NCBI GenBank assembly: GCA_903231505.1
Contig: CAFBRK010000169.1
Location: 110,159 to 174,158, forward strand
DNA: 64,000 bases
Direction: 5' to 3'
Source of the DNA: Olavius algarvensis associated proteobacterium Delta 3
Lineage (GTDB): Bacteria > Desulfobacterota > Desulfobacteria > Desulfobacterales > CAFBRK01
In this document: piece after piece, positions 24,187-34,729 of the stretch
Layout: each line of letters opens with the position of its first letter
Numbering within the stretch: position 1 is the stretch's first letter
Position numbers and translations under genes: made by a program
The notes under the pieces: generated by a model
Seen by the model: only the letters and a program-made list of their open reading frames with translations
What the model was told of the DNA's origin: nothing
Databases searched by the model: none

Positions 24187-25965
24187 TTATAACAACAATC
24201 GAATATTGAGTTCATCGAGTTGCGCTTTTGAGGCCGCCGCCGGGGCATCGGTAAGCAGGCAGGCGGCCCGCTGGGTCTTGGGAAATGCGATCACATCCCG
24301 GATGGAGGATTGCCCACAGAGGAGCATCACCAGCCGGTCGAAGCCAAATGCAATCCCCCCGTGGGGCGGGGCACCGGATTCGAGAGCGGACAGAAGAAAA
24401 CCAAATTTTTCCTGGTACTCTTTCCGTGGCAGCCCCAGCGCGCTTAACACGCGTTCCTGCAGATCCCGCTGGTGGATACGGATGCTGCCACCGCCGATTT
24501 CATTACCGTTGAGCACCAGGTCGTATGCACGGGAACGGACGCGGAGGGGATCTTCTTCCAGGAGATCGTAAGCTTCCTCCAGCGGTGCGGTAAACGGGTG
24601 GTGCAGCGCCTGGTATCGTTTTTCAATGGCGTCGTATTCAAGAAGTGGAAATTCGGTGACCCACACAAATTGGAATAGACTGTCGTCGATGAGTTCCAAT
24701 CGTTTCCCCAGATGATTGCGCAGGTGACCGAGGGCCTCATTGGTGACCTTGGGTGTGTCGGCCACAAAAAAGACAAGGTCGCCGGGCGCCATGTCGATCC
24801 GCTCGGTCAGGGCCGTCTTCTCGTCGTCGGTGAAAAATTTGGCGATCGGTGACTGCCAGGAATCCTCCCGTACCTTTATCCAGGCCAACCCTTTGGCTTT
24901 GTAGACGGCGGTCAGCTCCGCCAAATCATCGATTTCCTTGCGTGAAAAATCGACGCAGCCCTTGGCATTCAGTGCCTTTACAATACCGCCCTTTTCCACC
25001 ACCGAGGCGAACACCTTGAATCCGCAGCCTTTGACGATGTCGGAGATGTCTGTCAGTTCCAGACCGAACCGGGTGTCCGGTTTGTCCAGCCCGAACCGGT
25101 CAACGGCATCGTCATAGCTGAGCCGCGGGAATGGGGTCGGCAGCTCCCTGCCCAGGAATGGTTTAGACAGTGCTTGCATCATGCCTTCGGCCACGGCCAT
25201 GACATCGTTTTCCCCGACAAACGACATTTCCAGGTCAATCTGGGTAAATTCCGGCTGCCGGTCTGCCCGCAGGTCTTCATCCCTGAAACAGCGAACGATC
25301 TGATAATACCGGTCGAATCCGGAGATCATCAGAAGCTGCTTGAAAAGCTGTGGGGACTGGGGCAGTGCGTAAAACCGGCCTGGATTGACGCGGCTCGGTA
25401 CCAGGTAGTCCCTGGCGCCTTCCGGGGTGCTTCGTGTCAGGACAGGTGTCTCGACTTCGATAAATCCCAGGCCGTTCAGATGACCCCGCACGATCTGGGC
25501 GGCCTGATGCCGGCGTATGATGTTCTGCTGCAATGTCGGTCGCCGAAGATCGATATGGCGGTGGGTCAGACGTACCGTCTCGGATACATCCACACTGTCT
25601 TCCACCAGAAACGGCGGGGTGCTGGCCGTGTTAAAGATTTTCAGTTCTGTTACCGTGATCTCGATCTCACCGGTTTTCAGATTGGGATTGGTCATCCCCT
25701 CAGGTCGGGGATCCACTTTGCCTCGGACGCCGAGGACAAATTCGTTGCGAATCACATGGGCTTTTTGGTGCACGGCCTCATCGACCAGCGGATTGAACAC
25801 CACCTGGGTGATCCCTTTCCGGTCCCGCAGATCCACGAAAATAACGCCTCCGTGGTCTCGACGGCGTTGAACCCATCCCATCAGTGTGACTTCCTTACCC
25901 ACATCCTCCCGGCCCAACTCGCAACAGGAATGGGTGCGTCGCATGTTCCCGAGGTTATCGCTCAA
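24187..25965 (-). CDS. aspS: Aspartyl-tRNA synthetase
   Basis: Class IIb synthetase of 592 aa, charging tRNA with aspartate. The N-terminal anticodon-binding OB domain includes [21 protein letters not shown]. Motif 2 lies in [28 protein letters not shown], and the C-terminal motif 3 is [14 protein letters not shown]. The insertion (GAD) domain typical of bacterial AspRS is present (residues about 290-400). I chose a TTG start at 25965 since AAAGGAG lies 8 bases upstream and it avoids overlap with hisS; an in-frame ATG at 25944 is possible. It is 19 bp downstream of hisS. Confidence 0.96.
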   Translation of the reverse strand: MSDNLGNMRRTHSCCELGREDVGKEVTLMGWVQRRRDHGGVIFVDLRDRKGITQVVFNPLVDEAVHQKAHVIRNEFVLGVRGKVDPRPEGMTNPNLKTGEIEITVTELKIFNTASTPPFLVEDSVDVSETVRLTHRHIDLRRPTLQQNIIRRHQAAQIVRGHLNGLGFIEVETPVLTRSTPEGARDYLVPSRVNPGRFYALPQSPQLFKQLLMISGFDRYYQIVRCFRDEDLRADRQPEFTQIDLEMSFVGENDVMAVAEGMMQALSKPFLGRELPTPFPRLSYDDAVDRFGLDKPDTRFGLELTDISDIVKGCGFKVFASVVEKGGIVKALNAKGCVDFSRKEIDDLAELTAVYKAKGLAWIKVREDSWQSPIAKFFTDDEKTALTERIDMAPGDLVFFVADTPKVTNEALGHLRNHLGKRLELIDDSLFQFVWVTEFPLLEYDAIEKRYQALHHPFTAPLEEAYDLLEEDPLRVRSRAYDLVLNGNEIGGGSIRIHQRDLQERVLSALGLPRKEYQEKFGFLLSALESGAPPHGGIAFGFDRLVMLLCGQSSIRDVIAFPKTQRAACLLTDAPAAASKAQLDELNIRLLL

Positions 25966-25984
25966 ACCGAAGACTCCTTTCCCT

Positions 25985-27247
25985 TTACTTATCCTCATTC
26001 AGCCGTTGAAGCAGTGTGTCGACGATACCATCAAGGGGTATATCCACCTGTTCCTTGGACGTCATGTCCCGTAAAATGGCGGTACCCTGGGACAATTCGC
26101 TGTCTCCGACAATCAGTGCATGGCGGGCCCGGTGCCGGCCAGCCTGTTTCATCTGGCTTTTCAGACTCCTGTTTTGATAGTCTACTTCCGCCTGAATGCC
26201 CCGGATGCCAAGATCACAGACCCACTCGAAGGCCAGCTTCTGGCTGGCCTCCCCAAGGGCCGCAATGAAAAGGTCGGGTGATTTATAATATCGGCTGCCT
26301 TCCAGACCGCAGACATCAACGAGCCGGTCTAATCCGATGGCAAATCCGGTCGCCGGAAGGGACGGCCCGCCGAGCATTTCGATGAGACCATCATAGCGTC
26401 CTCCTCCGGCCACGGCACTCTGAGCACCGAGCAATCCGGTCTGCATTTCAAAGGTCGTGCGATTGTAATAGTCGAGTCCCCGGACCAGACGCTCGTCCAC
26501 CGCATAGGGAATCTCCAACCGGGTCAGGTGTTCCTGGACCGTATCGAAATCCTGCCGGCAGTCATCGCATAACGAGTCGAGAATCGACGGCGCGCCGGTC
26601 AGGGCTTCCCGGCAGCGTGGTACCTTGCAATCCAATACCCGGAGGGGGTTTGTGTCTTTCCGTCGACGACAGTCCGCGCACAGGCGATCGGCCACCGTAT
26701 TCAGGTAGTCTACCAGGACCCTACGGTACCCTCTCCGACATTCCGGGCAGCCCAGTGAGTTGATGTGGGCCTGTGTGTCCGGGACCGCGAGTCTATCGAA
26801 AAGGACGTGGAGCAGGTAAATGAGCTGGACATCGGCCAGGGGAGACATCACCCCGAAAATTTCCACATCGATTTGATAAAATTGCCGATAGCGGCCTTTC
26901 TGCGGCCGTTCGCGGCGGAACATGGGGCCGACCATGTAAAACTTCCGGACCGGATCCTGGGCGTATAGCTTGTGCTGGATGTAGGAACGGACGATGGATG
27001 CCGTGGCTTCCGGGCGAAGGGTAATCAAATCCCCCTTGCGGTCCGGAAAGGTGTACATTTCCTTTTCCACAATGTCGGTGGTGTCACCGATACTGCGGGC
27101 AAACAGTTCGGTCTTTTCCATAATGGGGATTCGGATTTCGTGAAATCCAAACGCGCGGAAAAGATCGATGGCCGTCCGTTCAATGTGCTGCCACAGCCCC
27201 ACATCGCCCGGAAGAATATCTCTGAATCCTCTAATCAGCTGGATCAT
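25985..27247 (-). CDS. hisS: Histidyl-tRNA synthetase
   Basis: Class IIa synthetase, 420 aa. Motif 2 region [15 protein letters not shown] and the histidine-binding signatures [14 protein letters not shown] (HisA region) and GGGRYDGL are clear. The C-terminal anticodon-binding domain covers about residues 325-420. It precedes aspS by 19 bp in the common hisS-aspS order. Start ATG 27247 lacks a strong ribosome site. Confidence 0.97.
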   Translation of the reverse strand: MIQLIRGFRDILPGDVGLWQHIERTAIDLFRAFGFHEIRIPIMEKTELFARSIGDTTDIVEKEMYTFPDRKGDLITLRPEATASIVRSYIQHKLYAQDPVRKFYMVGPMFRRERPQKGRYRQFYQIDVEIFGVMSPLADVQLIYLLHVLFDRLAVPDTQAHINSLGCPECRRGYRRVLVDYLNTVADRLCADCRRRKDTNPLRVLDCKVPRCREALTGAPSILDSLCDDCRQDFDTVQEHLTRLEIPYAVDERLVRGLDYYNRTTFEMQTGLLGAQSAVAGGGRYDGLIEMLGGPSLPATGFAIGLDRLVDVCGLEGSRYYKSPDLFIAALGEASQKLAFEWVCDLGIRGIQAEVDYQNRSLKSQMKQAGRHRARHALIVGDSELSQGTAILRDMTSKEQVDIPLDGIVDTLLQRLNEDK

Positions 27248-27300
27248 GGTCTCACGTCATTATAAGGTTCATTATAGCCGAACATGAATTCCGTTCCCGC

Positions 27301-27376
27301 AACGGGCCAACCCTTCGACAAGCTCAGGACAAACCGGCAAATCCCGCCATGGCGGGACAAACCGGCAAACCGGTTA
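27301..27376. repeat. AAACCGGC / CTTCGACAAGCTCAGG intergenic repeat
   Basis: Includes CCCTTCGACAAGCTCAGGAC, a small hairpin TCCCGCCATGGCGGGA and AAACCGGC units like those near 30541-30611. The rest of the 27248-27607 gap holds no gene. Confidence 0.55.
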
Positions 27377-27607
27377 AATAAACACATAAACTTTTCCTTT
27401 TAGTCAGAGGTGTCGAGTTAGTCAACATGTAACCCGAATATTTCATGAAATGACAGGGACCATCCTAGTCGGGGCGTGTTTACTTTATGAAAGATTTCAG
27501 ATATGCAGGTTCAGGTCAAAACCCTGCCATGGGGAATACGGGGCTGCCGGACATGCCCTCTTCGAAAATGTCATGCCAAGTTCGGGCTCACCGCCAGGAG
27601 GTTTCGT

Positions 27608-28588
27608 ATGAGAAAAGCACTGAGCGCGCTGCTGCCGCTGCTCCTGATCACCGTTATGGCGATCGAGGCATCCGCAGGCATCCATATCAAGCTGGGCGTG
27701 GTCACCAAACCCGGATCAGCACAGAATATCGTTGCCGACAAGTTCAAAGAGCTGATTGAATCCCGATCCAACGGAAACGTGACGGTTAAGATATTTCATT
27801 CCAAGTCCATCGGAAATGAAACCGAAATATTACAGCAAATTCAAATGAACACCATTCAGATGGGCATTATCACCGGTGGCCCGTTTGATACCTTCGACCC
27901 GATCGTGCGGGTCATCAATTATCCATTCCTGTTTAAGGATCACGCCCAGGCCGATGCGATACTCGATGGTGCCCTGGGGGCCGAGATTCTGAAAAGCCTG
28001 GAGCGGGCCGGGTTCAAGGGGCTCTGTTTTTCTGAAAACGGATTTCGGAATCTTACGAACAACAGGCGGGCAGTGAAACGCCCGGAAGATGTGGAAGGGT
28101 TGAAAATCCGGGTGATGGCGTCGGCGATGCACAAAACCATCTGGCAACAGCTCGGGGCCAATCCCACCCCCATGCCCTGGCCGATCTATACCGAACTGGA
28201 GCAGGGTGTGATCGACGGACAGGAAAACCCCCTGTGGGTCATGGAGGTTTACAAATTCTATGAAATTCAAGACCATATGACCCTGACCCGGCATGTCTAT
28301 TCGCCCCACATCGACGTGGCATCCCTGCTGTGGTGGAACACCCTTGATCCGGCCACCCATGAATTGATCCGGTCCACGATCTACGAAGCGGCCGTCTATC
28401 AGCGGAAACTCAACCGGGAGAAAAACAGCGCCCGACTCGCATTTCTCAAGGATCAGGGGATGCGGGTCGTGGAAACACCGGAAATCAATGCCTTTCGGGC
28501 CAAAGTGGCGGGTATCAAGGATACGGATATTTATCAAGACCCGCGGGTTCGAGACCTGCTGATAAGGGTACTCGAGGCGACGCAGTAA
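27608..28588 (+). CDS. dctP: TRAP transporter substrate-binding protein (DctP family)
   Basis: Periplasmic binding protein of about 326 aa for an organic acid. Signal peptide MRKALSALLPLLLITVMAIEASA. Mature sequence has the DctP hallmarks: an N-terminal IKLGVVTKPGSAQNIVADKF, FPFLFKDHAQADAIL-like, and the carboxylate-binding area GFRNLTNNRRAVKRPEDVEGLKIRVM with the conserved Arg in KIRVM. IDGQENPL matches the family. AGGAGG lies upstream of ATG 27608, so an earlier in-frame ATG is rejected. First gene of a three-gene TRAP operon. Confidence 0.94.
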   Translation: MRKALSALLPLLLITVMAIEASAGIHIKLGVVTKPGSAQNIVADKFKELIESRSNGNVTVKIFHSKSIGNETEILQQIQMNTIQMGIITGGPFDTFDPIVRVINYPFLFKDHAQADAILDGALGAEILKSLERAGFKGLCFSENGFRNLTNNRRAVKRPEDVEGLKIRVMASAMHKTIWQQLGANPTPMPWPIYTELEQGVIDGQENPLWVMEVYKFYEIQDHMTLTRHVYSPHIDVASLLWWNTLDPATHELIRSTIYEAAVYQRKLNREKNSARLAFLKDQGMRVVETPEINAFRAKVAGIKDTDIYQDPRVRDLLIRVLEATQ

Positions 28589-28614
28589 GATCGGATTATC
28601 GCCATTCTCATGAC

Positions 28615-29103
28615 ATGAATTCATTTCTCGATCGCGCCAGCGACCGTATCAACAGGGGGGTTGAATACACCCTGTTCGGCCTGGGCTTGGCCATGGCTCT
28701 GACAGTGGCGACCCAGGTGTTCTTCCGTTACGTGTTGAACCAATCCCTCTTCTGGTCCGAGGAACTCGCCAGGTTCATGCTGGTCTGGCTGACATTCCTC
28801 GGAACATCGGTCGCGTACAAGCGTCAAGCCCACCCCGGTGTCGACATTCTGACACGCCGGCTTGCGCCAACCCTGCGAAAATTTGTGACCATCGCTACCC
28901 ATCTGCTGTCCCTGGGCTTTTTTCTCATCATGGTTGTGTACGGCATTCAGTTCGCTCACTTTGTCCGTTTCCAGATATCTCCAGCCCTAACCCTGCCAAA
29001 ATGGATTATTTTGTCCATCATACCCATCTGTGGAACCATTCTGTGTGTGCATGGCGTGACTTTTCTTGCGGCCGAATTCAGAAGGACATCCCGTGACGGT
29101 TGA
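28615..29103 (+). CDS. dctQ: TRAP transporter small permease (DctQ)
   Basis: 162-aa membrane protein with four helices; key features are QVFFRYVLNQSLFWSEELARFMLVWLTFLG and the KRQAHPGVD loop characteristic of DctQ. It pairs with DctM for Na+-driven uptake. It begins 26 bp after dctP and overlaps dctM by 11 bp. Confidence 0.93.
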   Translation: MNSFLDRASDRINRGVEYTLFGLGLAMALTVATQVFFRYVLNQSLFWSEELARFMLVWLTFLGTSVAYKRQAHPGVDILTRRLAPTLRKFVTIATHLLSLGFFLIMVVYGIQFAHFVRFQISPALTLPKWIILSIIPICGTILCVHGVTFLAAEFRRTSRDG

Positions 29104-30373
29104 GGCGCTGATCATATCGCTCGTTGTCCTGTTTTTGTTCCATGCCCCGATTGCGATTGCCATCGGGGTCGCATCGGTCATCGGCATACTGGTCCAAGGC
29201 GATTTTCCGCTGATGATGGTGGCCCAGCGGATGTTTGGCGGGACGGACTCATTTCATTTGATGGCGGTCCCGTTGTTCATGTTCACCGGCGTGATTATGG
29301 AGGCCGGGGGGATCAGCAAGCGTATCATTGATTTTGCTAACACCCTTGTGGGCTGGCTGCCCGGCGGGCTGGCCGCGGTGACGATTGTTTCAGCCATGTT
29401 TTTTGCTGGAATTTCCGGATCCGCAGCAGCGGATACCGCCGCCGTCGGCGCCATTCTGATTCCGGCGATGAAAAAGTCCGGCTACGCATCTGATTTTGCT
29501 GCGGCGGTGCAAGCCTCCGGCGGCTCTATCGGTGTGATCATTCCACCGTCGATCCCTATGATTATTTTTGGATTCCTCACCGGGGCGTCTATCGGCAAGC
29601 TGTTTGCCGCCGGCATCCTTCCGGGGATTCTGATCGGGATCTCCCTCATTGCCGTGGCCACCTTCACCTCCCGACGGGAGGGTTATGCCGCCACCCAGCC
29701 GTTCGCATTGGGCCGCGTCTGGCAGGCCTTCCGTCGAGCCATTCTGGCTCTCGGAACGCCGGTCATCATTCTGGGCGGTATTTTAATGGGAATTTTCACC
29801 GCTACGGAATCGGCGGCGGTGGCTGTGATCTATGCGCTTGTTCTGGGAATAGTTGTTTACCGCCAGATAACACCAAAACATCTGGTATCCATATTCATCG
29901 AAGGTTCGGTAACATCGGCCATTGTCATGTTCATCATTGCCACGGCATCCATTTTCAGCTGGATTGCCGCCATCGAAGATCTTCCAGGGCAAATGGCCGG
30001 AGCTCTCCTCGGTCTGACGCAGCATCCGGTAGTCCTCCTGTTGCTGATCAATGCCGTATTGCTGATCGCCGGGACTTTTATTGAAACCACAGCCGCCCTG
30101 ATTCTTCTGGTGCCGCTGATCAGCGCGATGCTGCCATCGCTCGGAATCGACCTGATTCATCTCGGCGCAATCGTTGTCACCAACCTTGCCATCGGTATGC
30201 TGACCCCGCCGATGGGCATCTGCCTGATTGTCTCCAGTGCCATTTCCGGGGACGGCATCGGTGCGGTGAGCCGCAGGATATGGCCGTTTTTGCTGGTGCT
30301 GCTGGCGGATCTGTTTATCATTACGTTTTATCCCCCGCTGACGATGTGGCTGGCAACTATGGTCGGTAGATAG
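29093..30373 (+). CDS. dctM: TRAP transporter large permease (DctM)
   Basis: About 426 aa, 12-helix sodium-dependent translocator. Contains the DctM/TRAP signature regions FAGISGSAAADTAAVGAI, ASGGSIGVIIPPSIPMIIFG and the C-terminal IVVTNLAIGMLTPPMG. I chose GTG 29093, giving the usual N-terminus TVEALIISLVVLF and preceded by AGAAGGACATCCC; an ATG at 29066 in the same frame is possible. Last gene of the operon. Confidence 0.94.
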   Translation: MTVEALIISLVVLFLFHAPIAIAIGVASVIGILVQGDFPLMMVAQRMFGGTDSFHLMAVPLFMFTGVIMEAGGISKRIIDFANTLVGWLPGGLAAVTIVSAMFFAGISGSAAADTAAVGAILIPAMKKSGYASDFAAAVQASGGSIGVIIPPSIPMIIFGFLTGASIGKLFAAGILPGILIGISLIAVATFTSRREGYAATQPFALGRVWQAFRRAILALGTPVIILGGILMGIFTATESAAVAVIYALVLGIVVYRQITPKHLVSIFIEGSVTSAIVMFIIATASIFSWIAAIEDLPGQMAGALLGLTQHPVVLLLLINAVLLIAGTFIETTAALILLVPLISAMLPSLGIDLIHLGAIVVTNLAIGMLTPPMGICLIVSSAISGDGIGAVSRRIWPFLLVLLADLFIITFYPPLTMWLATMVGR

Positions 30374-30438
30374 GCTCTCCTTTCTGGGATATTTACAAGA
30401 ACGGGTCAGGAAGAAATTCCGAAGACATGACGCAGACC

Positions 30439-30611
30439 GGTTTCAGGTTTCGGGTGTCAGCTGTCAGATATCAGACATCGGATGTCAGATGTGAGAATAC
30501 GGGCCATCAGCCCATTACTCCATTACGCCACAATTCCGTGTTTCAACCGGCCAACCGGCCAACCGGCAAACCGGCCAACGGGCAAACCGGCAAACGGGCA
30601 AACCGGCCCAC
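30439..30611. repeat. Composite repeat, reversed copy (TGTCAG tract then AACCGGCC tract)
   Basis: GGTGTCAG, CTGTCAG and GATGTCAGATGTGAG units, then repeated AACCGGCCAACCGGCAAACC-type 8-mers to about 30611. This is the reverse complement order of the 1877-2150 locus. Confidence 0.7.
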
Positions 30612-30615
30612 CGAT

Positions 30616-33600
30616 CTATATTTCGTAAATTTCCAGCGGATCGTCGGCGAGTTTTGCGTTGGCAGCAGTCAACCGTTCCTCGCTTGAGATCACCGCTACG
30701 GCGTGATTGGTCGATGACGGGGAGAAATGGGTTTTGGCGACGTCCAGCGCGCGTTCCCGGGACAGGGACAGCAGGTTCTGCTTGAACCGGAGGCGGTCGC
30801 CATCGGTCAGGGAAATGATGCTGCGATAAAACGCCTTTCTGGCTGCGGGACCGGGCGGGTCGGGTTTGTCGATGTCGGAACACACCTGAAGAACGGCTTC
30901 TTTGATATCCTCGTTGGATATGACCCCGGAAGTAATAAAATCGGAGGCGCGACGGTATACTTCGAGTGTCCGGACGATATGGGGATCCCGGTAGGATGCC
31001 GGACAGAAGGTGCCATCCTCGGGACTGTAGCTCGCAAAGCCACCATAGGCGCCGCCCTTCTCCCGTATTTCCCGGTGCAGAAAGAGCGAGCGCAGAATTT
31101 TGCTGATGACCGACAGCGAGGGGGCGTCGGGGTGATCCATACGGACGGTCGGAAACGCTTCCGCCACAAAAGAGACAGCAGAGGACGTACCCCAGCCCTC
31201 TCTGGATCGCCTGTCGGTCCGATCGATCTTTGGGAGTGCGAAGCCTCCGTTTTCCAGAGGCGATAGGGTGTCATAGAGTTTGGATACCGGGGGCAGAACC
31301 TTGGATAACGCCGCGTCGGCCCCGATGACGGCCGCGCGAATGTTATTGCGAAAGACAATCCGCTGCCGAATCGCGGCCAGGCGATCCGATATGGTGCTAA
31401 GATGGGACCCGTTCAGGGTCTCGGTCATCTCCTTAATGTGCTTGAGCTGATGCACGCCCGACCATAATTCGTTCAAGGCCATGGCGTCGGAAAAATTCCT
31501 CGAGGCCAGGGACATTGCCAGCCGGTGGCCATTGTGGATCACCATGGACTCCAGCCCGGCCCGGTATTCCATGAGAAGATGCTGCAGTCTTTCAAGATCG
31601 GTGAAAGCCACGTCCAGGATCAGCTCCGACAGGAGGTCCATCATGGGGTCCGTATTCCGCTCGAGGCATTTCCCGTTGAATGCCAAAAACGGAAGGCATT
31701 GGGCCGTCTGCCCGAAGGGGGTGCGTGCCGCCGCCGACAAACCGATGCCGCCGGTGTAACGATCGATGTCACGGGACACCTCGACATAGGATTTTGTGAC
31801 GGTGCCGATTTTGGGAAACGCAAAACAGAAAAACGGGACCCATGGGATCAGTACCGGATCCAGGTGGCCGGTACCGATGGCCGCTGTAAAATAGACGATC
31901 CCCCCCGTGGACTGCTCGTAAGTAAAGACCGGAACCTCGGCCGGTTCGGCCGTTGGCGAAACGCAGTGAACCGTAGGCGGGACATCGGCCAGGTCCAGGG
32001 TCGGCAGAACGGACACATCTTCCGGTGTTTCCTGGATCCGTTTCAGGACGATGGTATCATCCTGTATGTGATGGATCGCATCGTTGTCGAGATGGGCCGC
32101 GATGTGCGCCAGTTCGTTTTGGGTTTCGGTTGTCTTTCTGTCCTCTTCCTCCAGGTCGGGAACCAGAGAAAAGCGGACATGGTGCGGGTTCTCCAGCAGG
32201 AATTGTTTAAGCTGCGATTCTAAAAACGGGCCTTTCACCATTTCTTCGCGAATCCGGTTCAAGTCCGTGTCGACATCGAGGATTCTATAGGGATCTGCAC
32301 CATGCATCCAGCCGCCGGCAACCGTCAGCAACAGCTTCAATCCATACGGATAGGGATGGTTGGTTTTTTCCTTCAGATGGAACTCGATCTGGTGAAACGC
32401 CGATTCGATCAGCTCCGATGGGATGCCATGGCGGGCCAGGTCTTCCAGGACCCCGAAGACCAGTTCTTCCACGGCCGCTCCGGATTCGGCCCCCACATCT
32501 TTCAGGCCGGCAGTAAACATCGTATCACGGTACTCATCACTATACCCGGTACCGTCGCTCAGGGCCGAGCCGAGTCCGGATTCGATCAGGGCTTTCCGCA
32601 GGGGCGATGCGGCGTTCCCCAGCAAGATCTGCTCGAGGAGCGTCATGACCAGCACATTGCGCGTATCCTGAATATCGGCCGCCAACCAGGCCACACAGGC
32701 TTGAAACTTATGGGCGGGATCCTCGCTGCGGCTCAAGGGATAGGTGTACTCCACCGATCGTGGAGACGCCCATCGTGGCTGCGGATCCACTTCCGTTCCG
32801 GGATCGATCCGATTGAATTGCGACAGAATTTTCTCATCGATGACCTCTAAATGCGCCGCAAGGGGAAGATTGCCGTAAGTATAGAAAAATGAGTTGCTCG
32901 GATGATAATGGTGACGATGAAATTGTATCAGATCATCATAGGTCAGCCGGGGAATGACGGCGGGATCCCCACCTGAATTGAACCGATAGGTGCTCGATGG
33001 AAACAACGCGTTCAGCAATGAGCGGATCATCACCTGGTCCGGAGACGACATGGCCCCCTTCATCTCGTTGTAGACCACCCCTTTGTAAGTCAAATCCCGG
33101 GGGGTGCCATTTGGGGAGATGGTGTCGAATTCCATCCGGTGCCCCTCCTGCTTGAAACTGAGTTCGTCAAGCCGGGGATGGAAAACGGCATCCAGGTACA
33201 CATCCATGAGGTTGTAGTAGTCCCGTTGATTCTGGGTTGAAAACGGGTACATCGTCCAGTCCGATGCGGTAAACGCATTCATGAACGTGCTCAGACTCCG
33301 TTTGAGCATGGAAAAGAACGGGTCTCTGACAGGATATTTATGTGACCCGCAAAGAACCGTATGCTCCAGGATGTGCGCGACACCTGTTGAGTTTTCCGGC
33401 ACGGTCTTAAACGCCACACTGAAGCAATTATCCGTGTCCGAACAACCGAGGTGGATATGCCTGGCGCCCGTGTTGATATGCGACAGTTCGTAAAAGGTGA
33501 GATCGATGGCGGGCAATGATTGCACTCGCTGGACCTGGTACCCGGAAACGGTCTGGCCAGGCGTGACGTGCCGATTAATCGGATCGGATAAAGATGACAT
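30616..33600 (-). CDS. M16-family metalloprotease (presequence-protease-like)
   Basis: A 994-aa zinc peptidase of the M16C type. The inverted zinc motif HILEH (near residues 73-77) occurs in VAHILEHTVLCGSHKYPVRDPF. The downstream Glu ligand region lies about 75 residues later near GVVYNEMKGAMSS. Duplicated halves are typical: an active N-terminal domain, a helical middle and an inactive C-terminal domain. It degrades short peptides; no signal peptide, so cytoplasmic. No operon partner. The start has no strong ribosome site. Confidence 0.93.
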   Translation of the reverse strand: MSSLSDPINRHVTPGQTVSGYQVQRVQSLPAIDLTFYELSHINTGARHIHLGCSDTDNCFSVAFKTVPENSTGVAHILEHTVLCGSHKYPVRDPFFSMLKRSLSTFMNAFTASDWTMYPFSTQNQRDYYNLMDVYLDAVFHPRLDELSFKQEGHRMEFDTISPNGTPRDLTYKGVVYNEMKGAMSSPDQVMIRSLLNALFPSSTYRFNSGGDPAVIPRLTYDDLIQFHRHHYHPSNSFFYTYGNLPLAAHLEVIDEKILSQFNRIDPGTEVDPQPRWASPRSVEYTYPLSRSEDPAHKFQACVAWLAADIQDTRNVLVMTLLEQILLGNAASPLRKALIESGLGSALSDGTGYSDEYRDTMFTAGLKDVGAESGAAVEELVFGVLEDLARHGIPSELIESAFHQIEFHLKEKTNHPYPYGLKLLLTVAGGWMHGADPYRILDVDTDLNRIREEMVKGPFLESQLKQFLLENPHHVRFSLVPDLEEEDRKTTETQNELAHIAAHLDNDAIHHIQDDTIVLKRIQETPEDVSVLPTLDLADVPPTVHCVSPTAEPAEVPVFTYEQSTGGIVYFTAAIGTGHLDPVLIPWVPFFCFAFPKIGTVTKSYVEVSRDIDRYTGGIGLSAAARTPFGQTAQCLPFLAFNGKCLERNTDPMMDLLSELILDVAFTDLERLQHLLMEYRAGLESMVIHNGHRLAMSLASRNFSDAMALNELWSGVHQLKHIKEMTETLNGSHLSTISDRLAAIRQRIVFRNNIRAAVIGADAALSKVLPPVSKLYDTLSPLENGGFALPKIDRTDRRSREGWGTSSAVSFVAEAFPTVRMDHPDAPSLSVISKILRSLFLHREIREKGGAYGGFASYSPEDGTFCPASYRDPHIVRTLEVYRRASDFITSGVISNEDIKEAVLQVCSDIDKPDPPGPAARKAFYRSIISLTDGDRLRFKQNLLSLSRERALDVAKTHFSPSSTNHAVAVISSEERLTAANAKLADDPLEIYEI

Positions 33601-33893
33601 GGTTGGGCCTGCTCATTTTTTAGGATCATCTCCCGATTCGTTGCGGTTTTTTGATGCAGGACAGCACTTTACCGCTCCTCCGTCAGGGTGATCCCAGAGG
33701 GTTCAAGGGGTCAAAGGTTCCATTCAGTAAATTTATGGAAAACGGTTACGCGACCCCTCGATTTTTCGATTCTTGCCTCTAACTATTTTGGAGAAAGGCT
33801 TTAGATCGCGATAGGTTCCCGGAAGGGCCCGAGCCCCACCGATATTCCCAAAGGTAGGAATTAGCAGAGAGTAAAGGGGTGCTGCGTCCCGGA

Positions 33894-34271
33894 TCAGACA
33901 GCAATATAAACGCCTCGGCTCTTCCTTTTGATTTTTCCGAGTTTATTGAGGCGGAAGATAATGTTGCGAAGCTTTTTTTCTCCAAAGCCGGTTTTTGATT
34001 GTATATCCGAGAAACTGGCCCCCTGCTTGAAACGCCTGATCGTCAACAGCACCATATCGGAAGCCGTCAAGGCCCCTTTTCCTTTGGCGCCGGACGATTT
34101 CCGCCCTCCCCGTCGCGCGGAGGGTCCCTGCGAGGCTGTGATCAACATTTCAAGCCGTTCCATCTTGGCCATCAGTCGATCGACATCTCGCTTCGTCGGG
34201 ATCTCATACTGAATCATGAAAAACTTGACCATTGCATCGAAGCTGACCTGTTTTCCACGTTTTTTTACCAT
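33894..34271 (-). CDS. Small protein with C-terminal winged-helix-like domain
   Basis: 125 aa, very basic. Residues about 10-45 are helical (FDAMVKFFMIQYEIPTKRDVDRLM), followed by a flexible RRGGRKSSGAKGKG linker. The C-terminus (TASDMVLLTIRRFKQGASFSDIQSKTGFGEKKLRNIIFRLN) looks like a DNA-binding winged helix. AAGGAGAAAACA precedes the ATG. Possible nucleoid or regulatory protein. I do not recognise a named family. Confidence 0.65.
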   Translation of the reverse strand: MVKKRGKQVSFDAMVKFFMIQYEIPTKRDVDRLMAKMERLEMLITASQGPSARRGGRKSSGAKGKGALTASDMVLLTIRRFKQGASFSDIQSKTGFGEKKLRNIIFRLNKLGKIKRKSRGVYIAV

Positions 34272-34729
34272 TGTTTTCTCCTTGTCATAAACTCAAAGAC
34301 TATTTTTTTGTCTATCAACTGGAAAATAAGGGACTCCTCTGCCAAAGTCAAGAAACCAAATCAGTGGATTGTTGCCAACCAATACGAGGCATCAGCGTTG
34401 CAAAGCACCTGAAATCATGCTAGAGATCTCGCCACGCTGAAGGCGGCCGATTTCACTGACACACGCGTTTCCATCCCGGTCATTGCATGCAACACTCCGG
34501 ACATGGGTATCTTCCAATTACTCGGCGCTGCTGAATGAAACAGCGTTGGCAATCCCGCTTGCGGGGCGGTGATGAGTCAGGGTCCACGGGGTCGCGTGAA
34601 ATGCTAAAAGCGCTGATGAAACGCCTGCCAAACAAACCCATGGCGCCCTTTATCCATGCCGTGAGGCCGGCACGCCGTAAAACGCCTTAGCCCGCGGATT
34701 TGGAGATAAACCTTTTTCCCAGGTAAACG
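34272..34729. other. Gap of 458 bases with no supported gene
   Basis: Between the divergent winged-helix gene and rsmA. I see no open frame with a ribosome site, no repeat family member and no clear promoter. Confidence 0.4.

Noticed and set aside
22309..25965. Amidase beside tRNA-Asn and aspS as a transamidation (GatA) locus
   Set aside because: The amidase has NDGGGS and a NylA-like sequence rather than GatA motifs, and no gatB/gatC is nearby. The arrangement looks coincidental.
30541..30611. CRISPR-like array of AACCGGCC units
   Set aside because: Units are 7-8 bp, degenerate and without unique spacers; no cas genes nearby.
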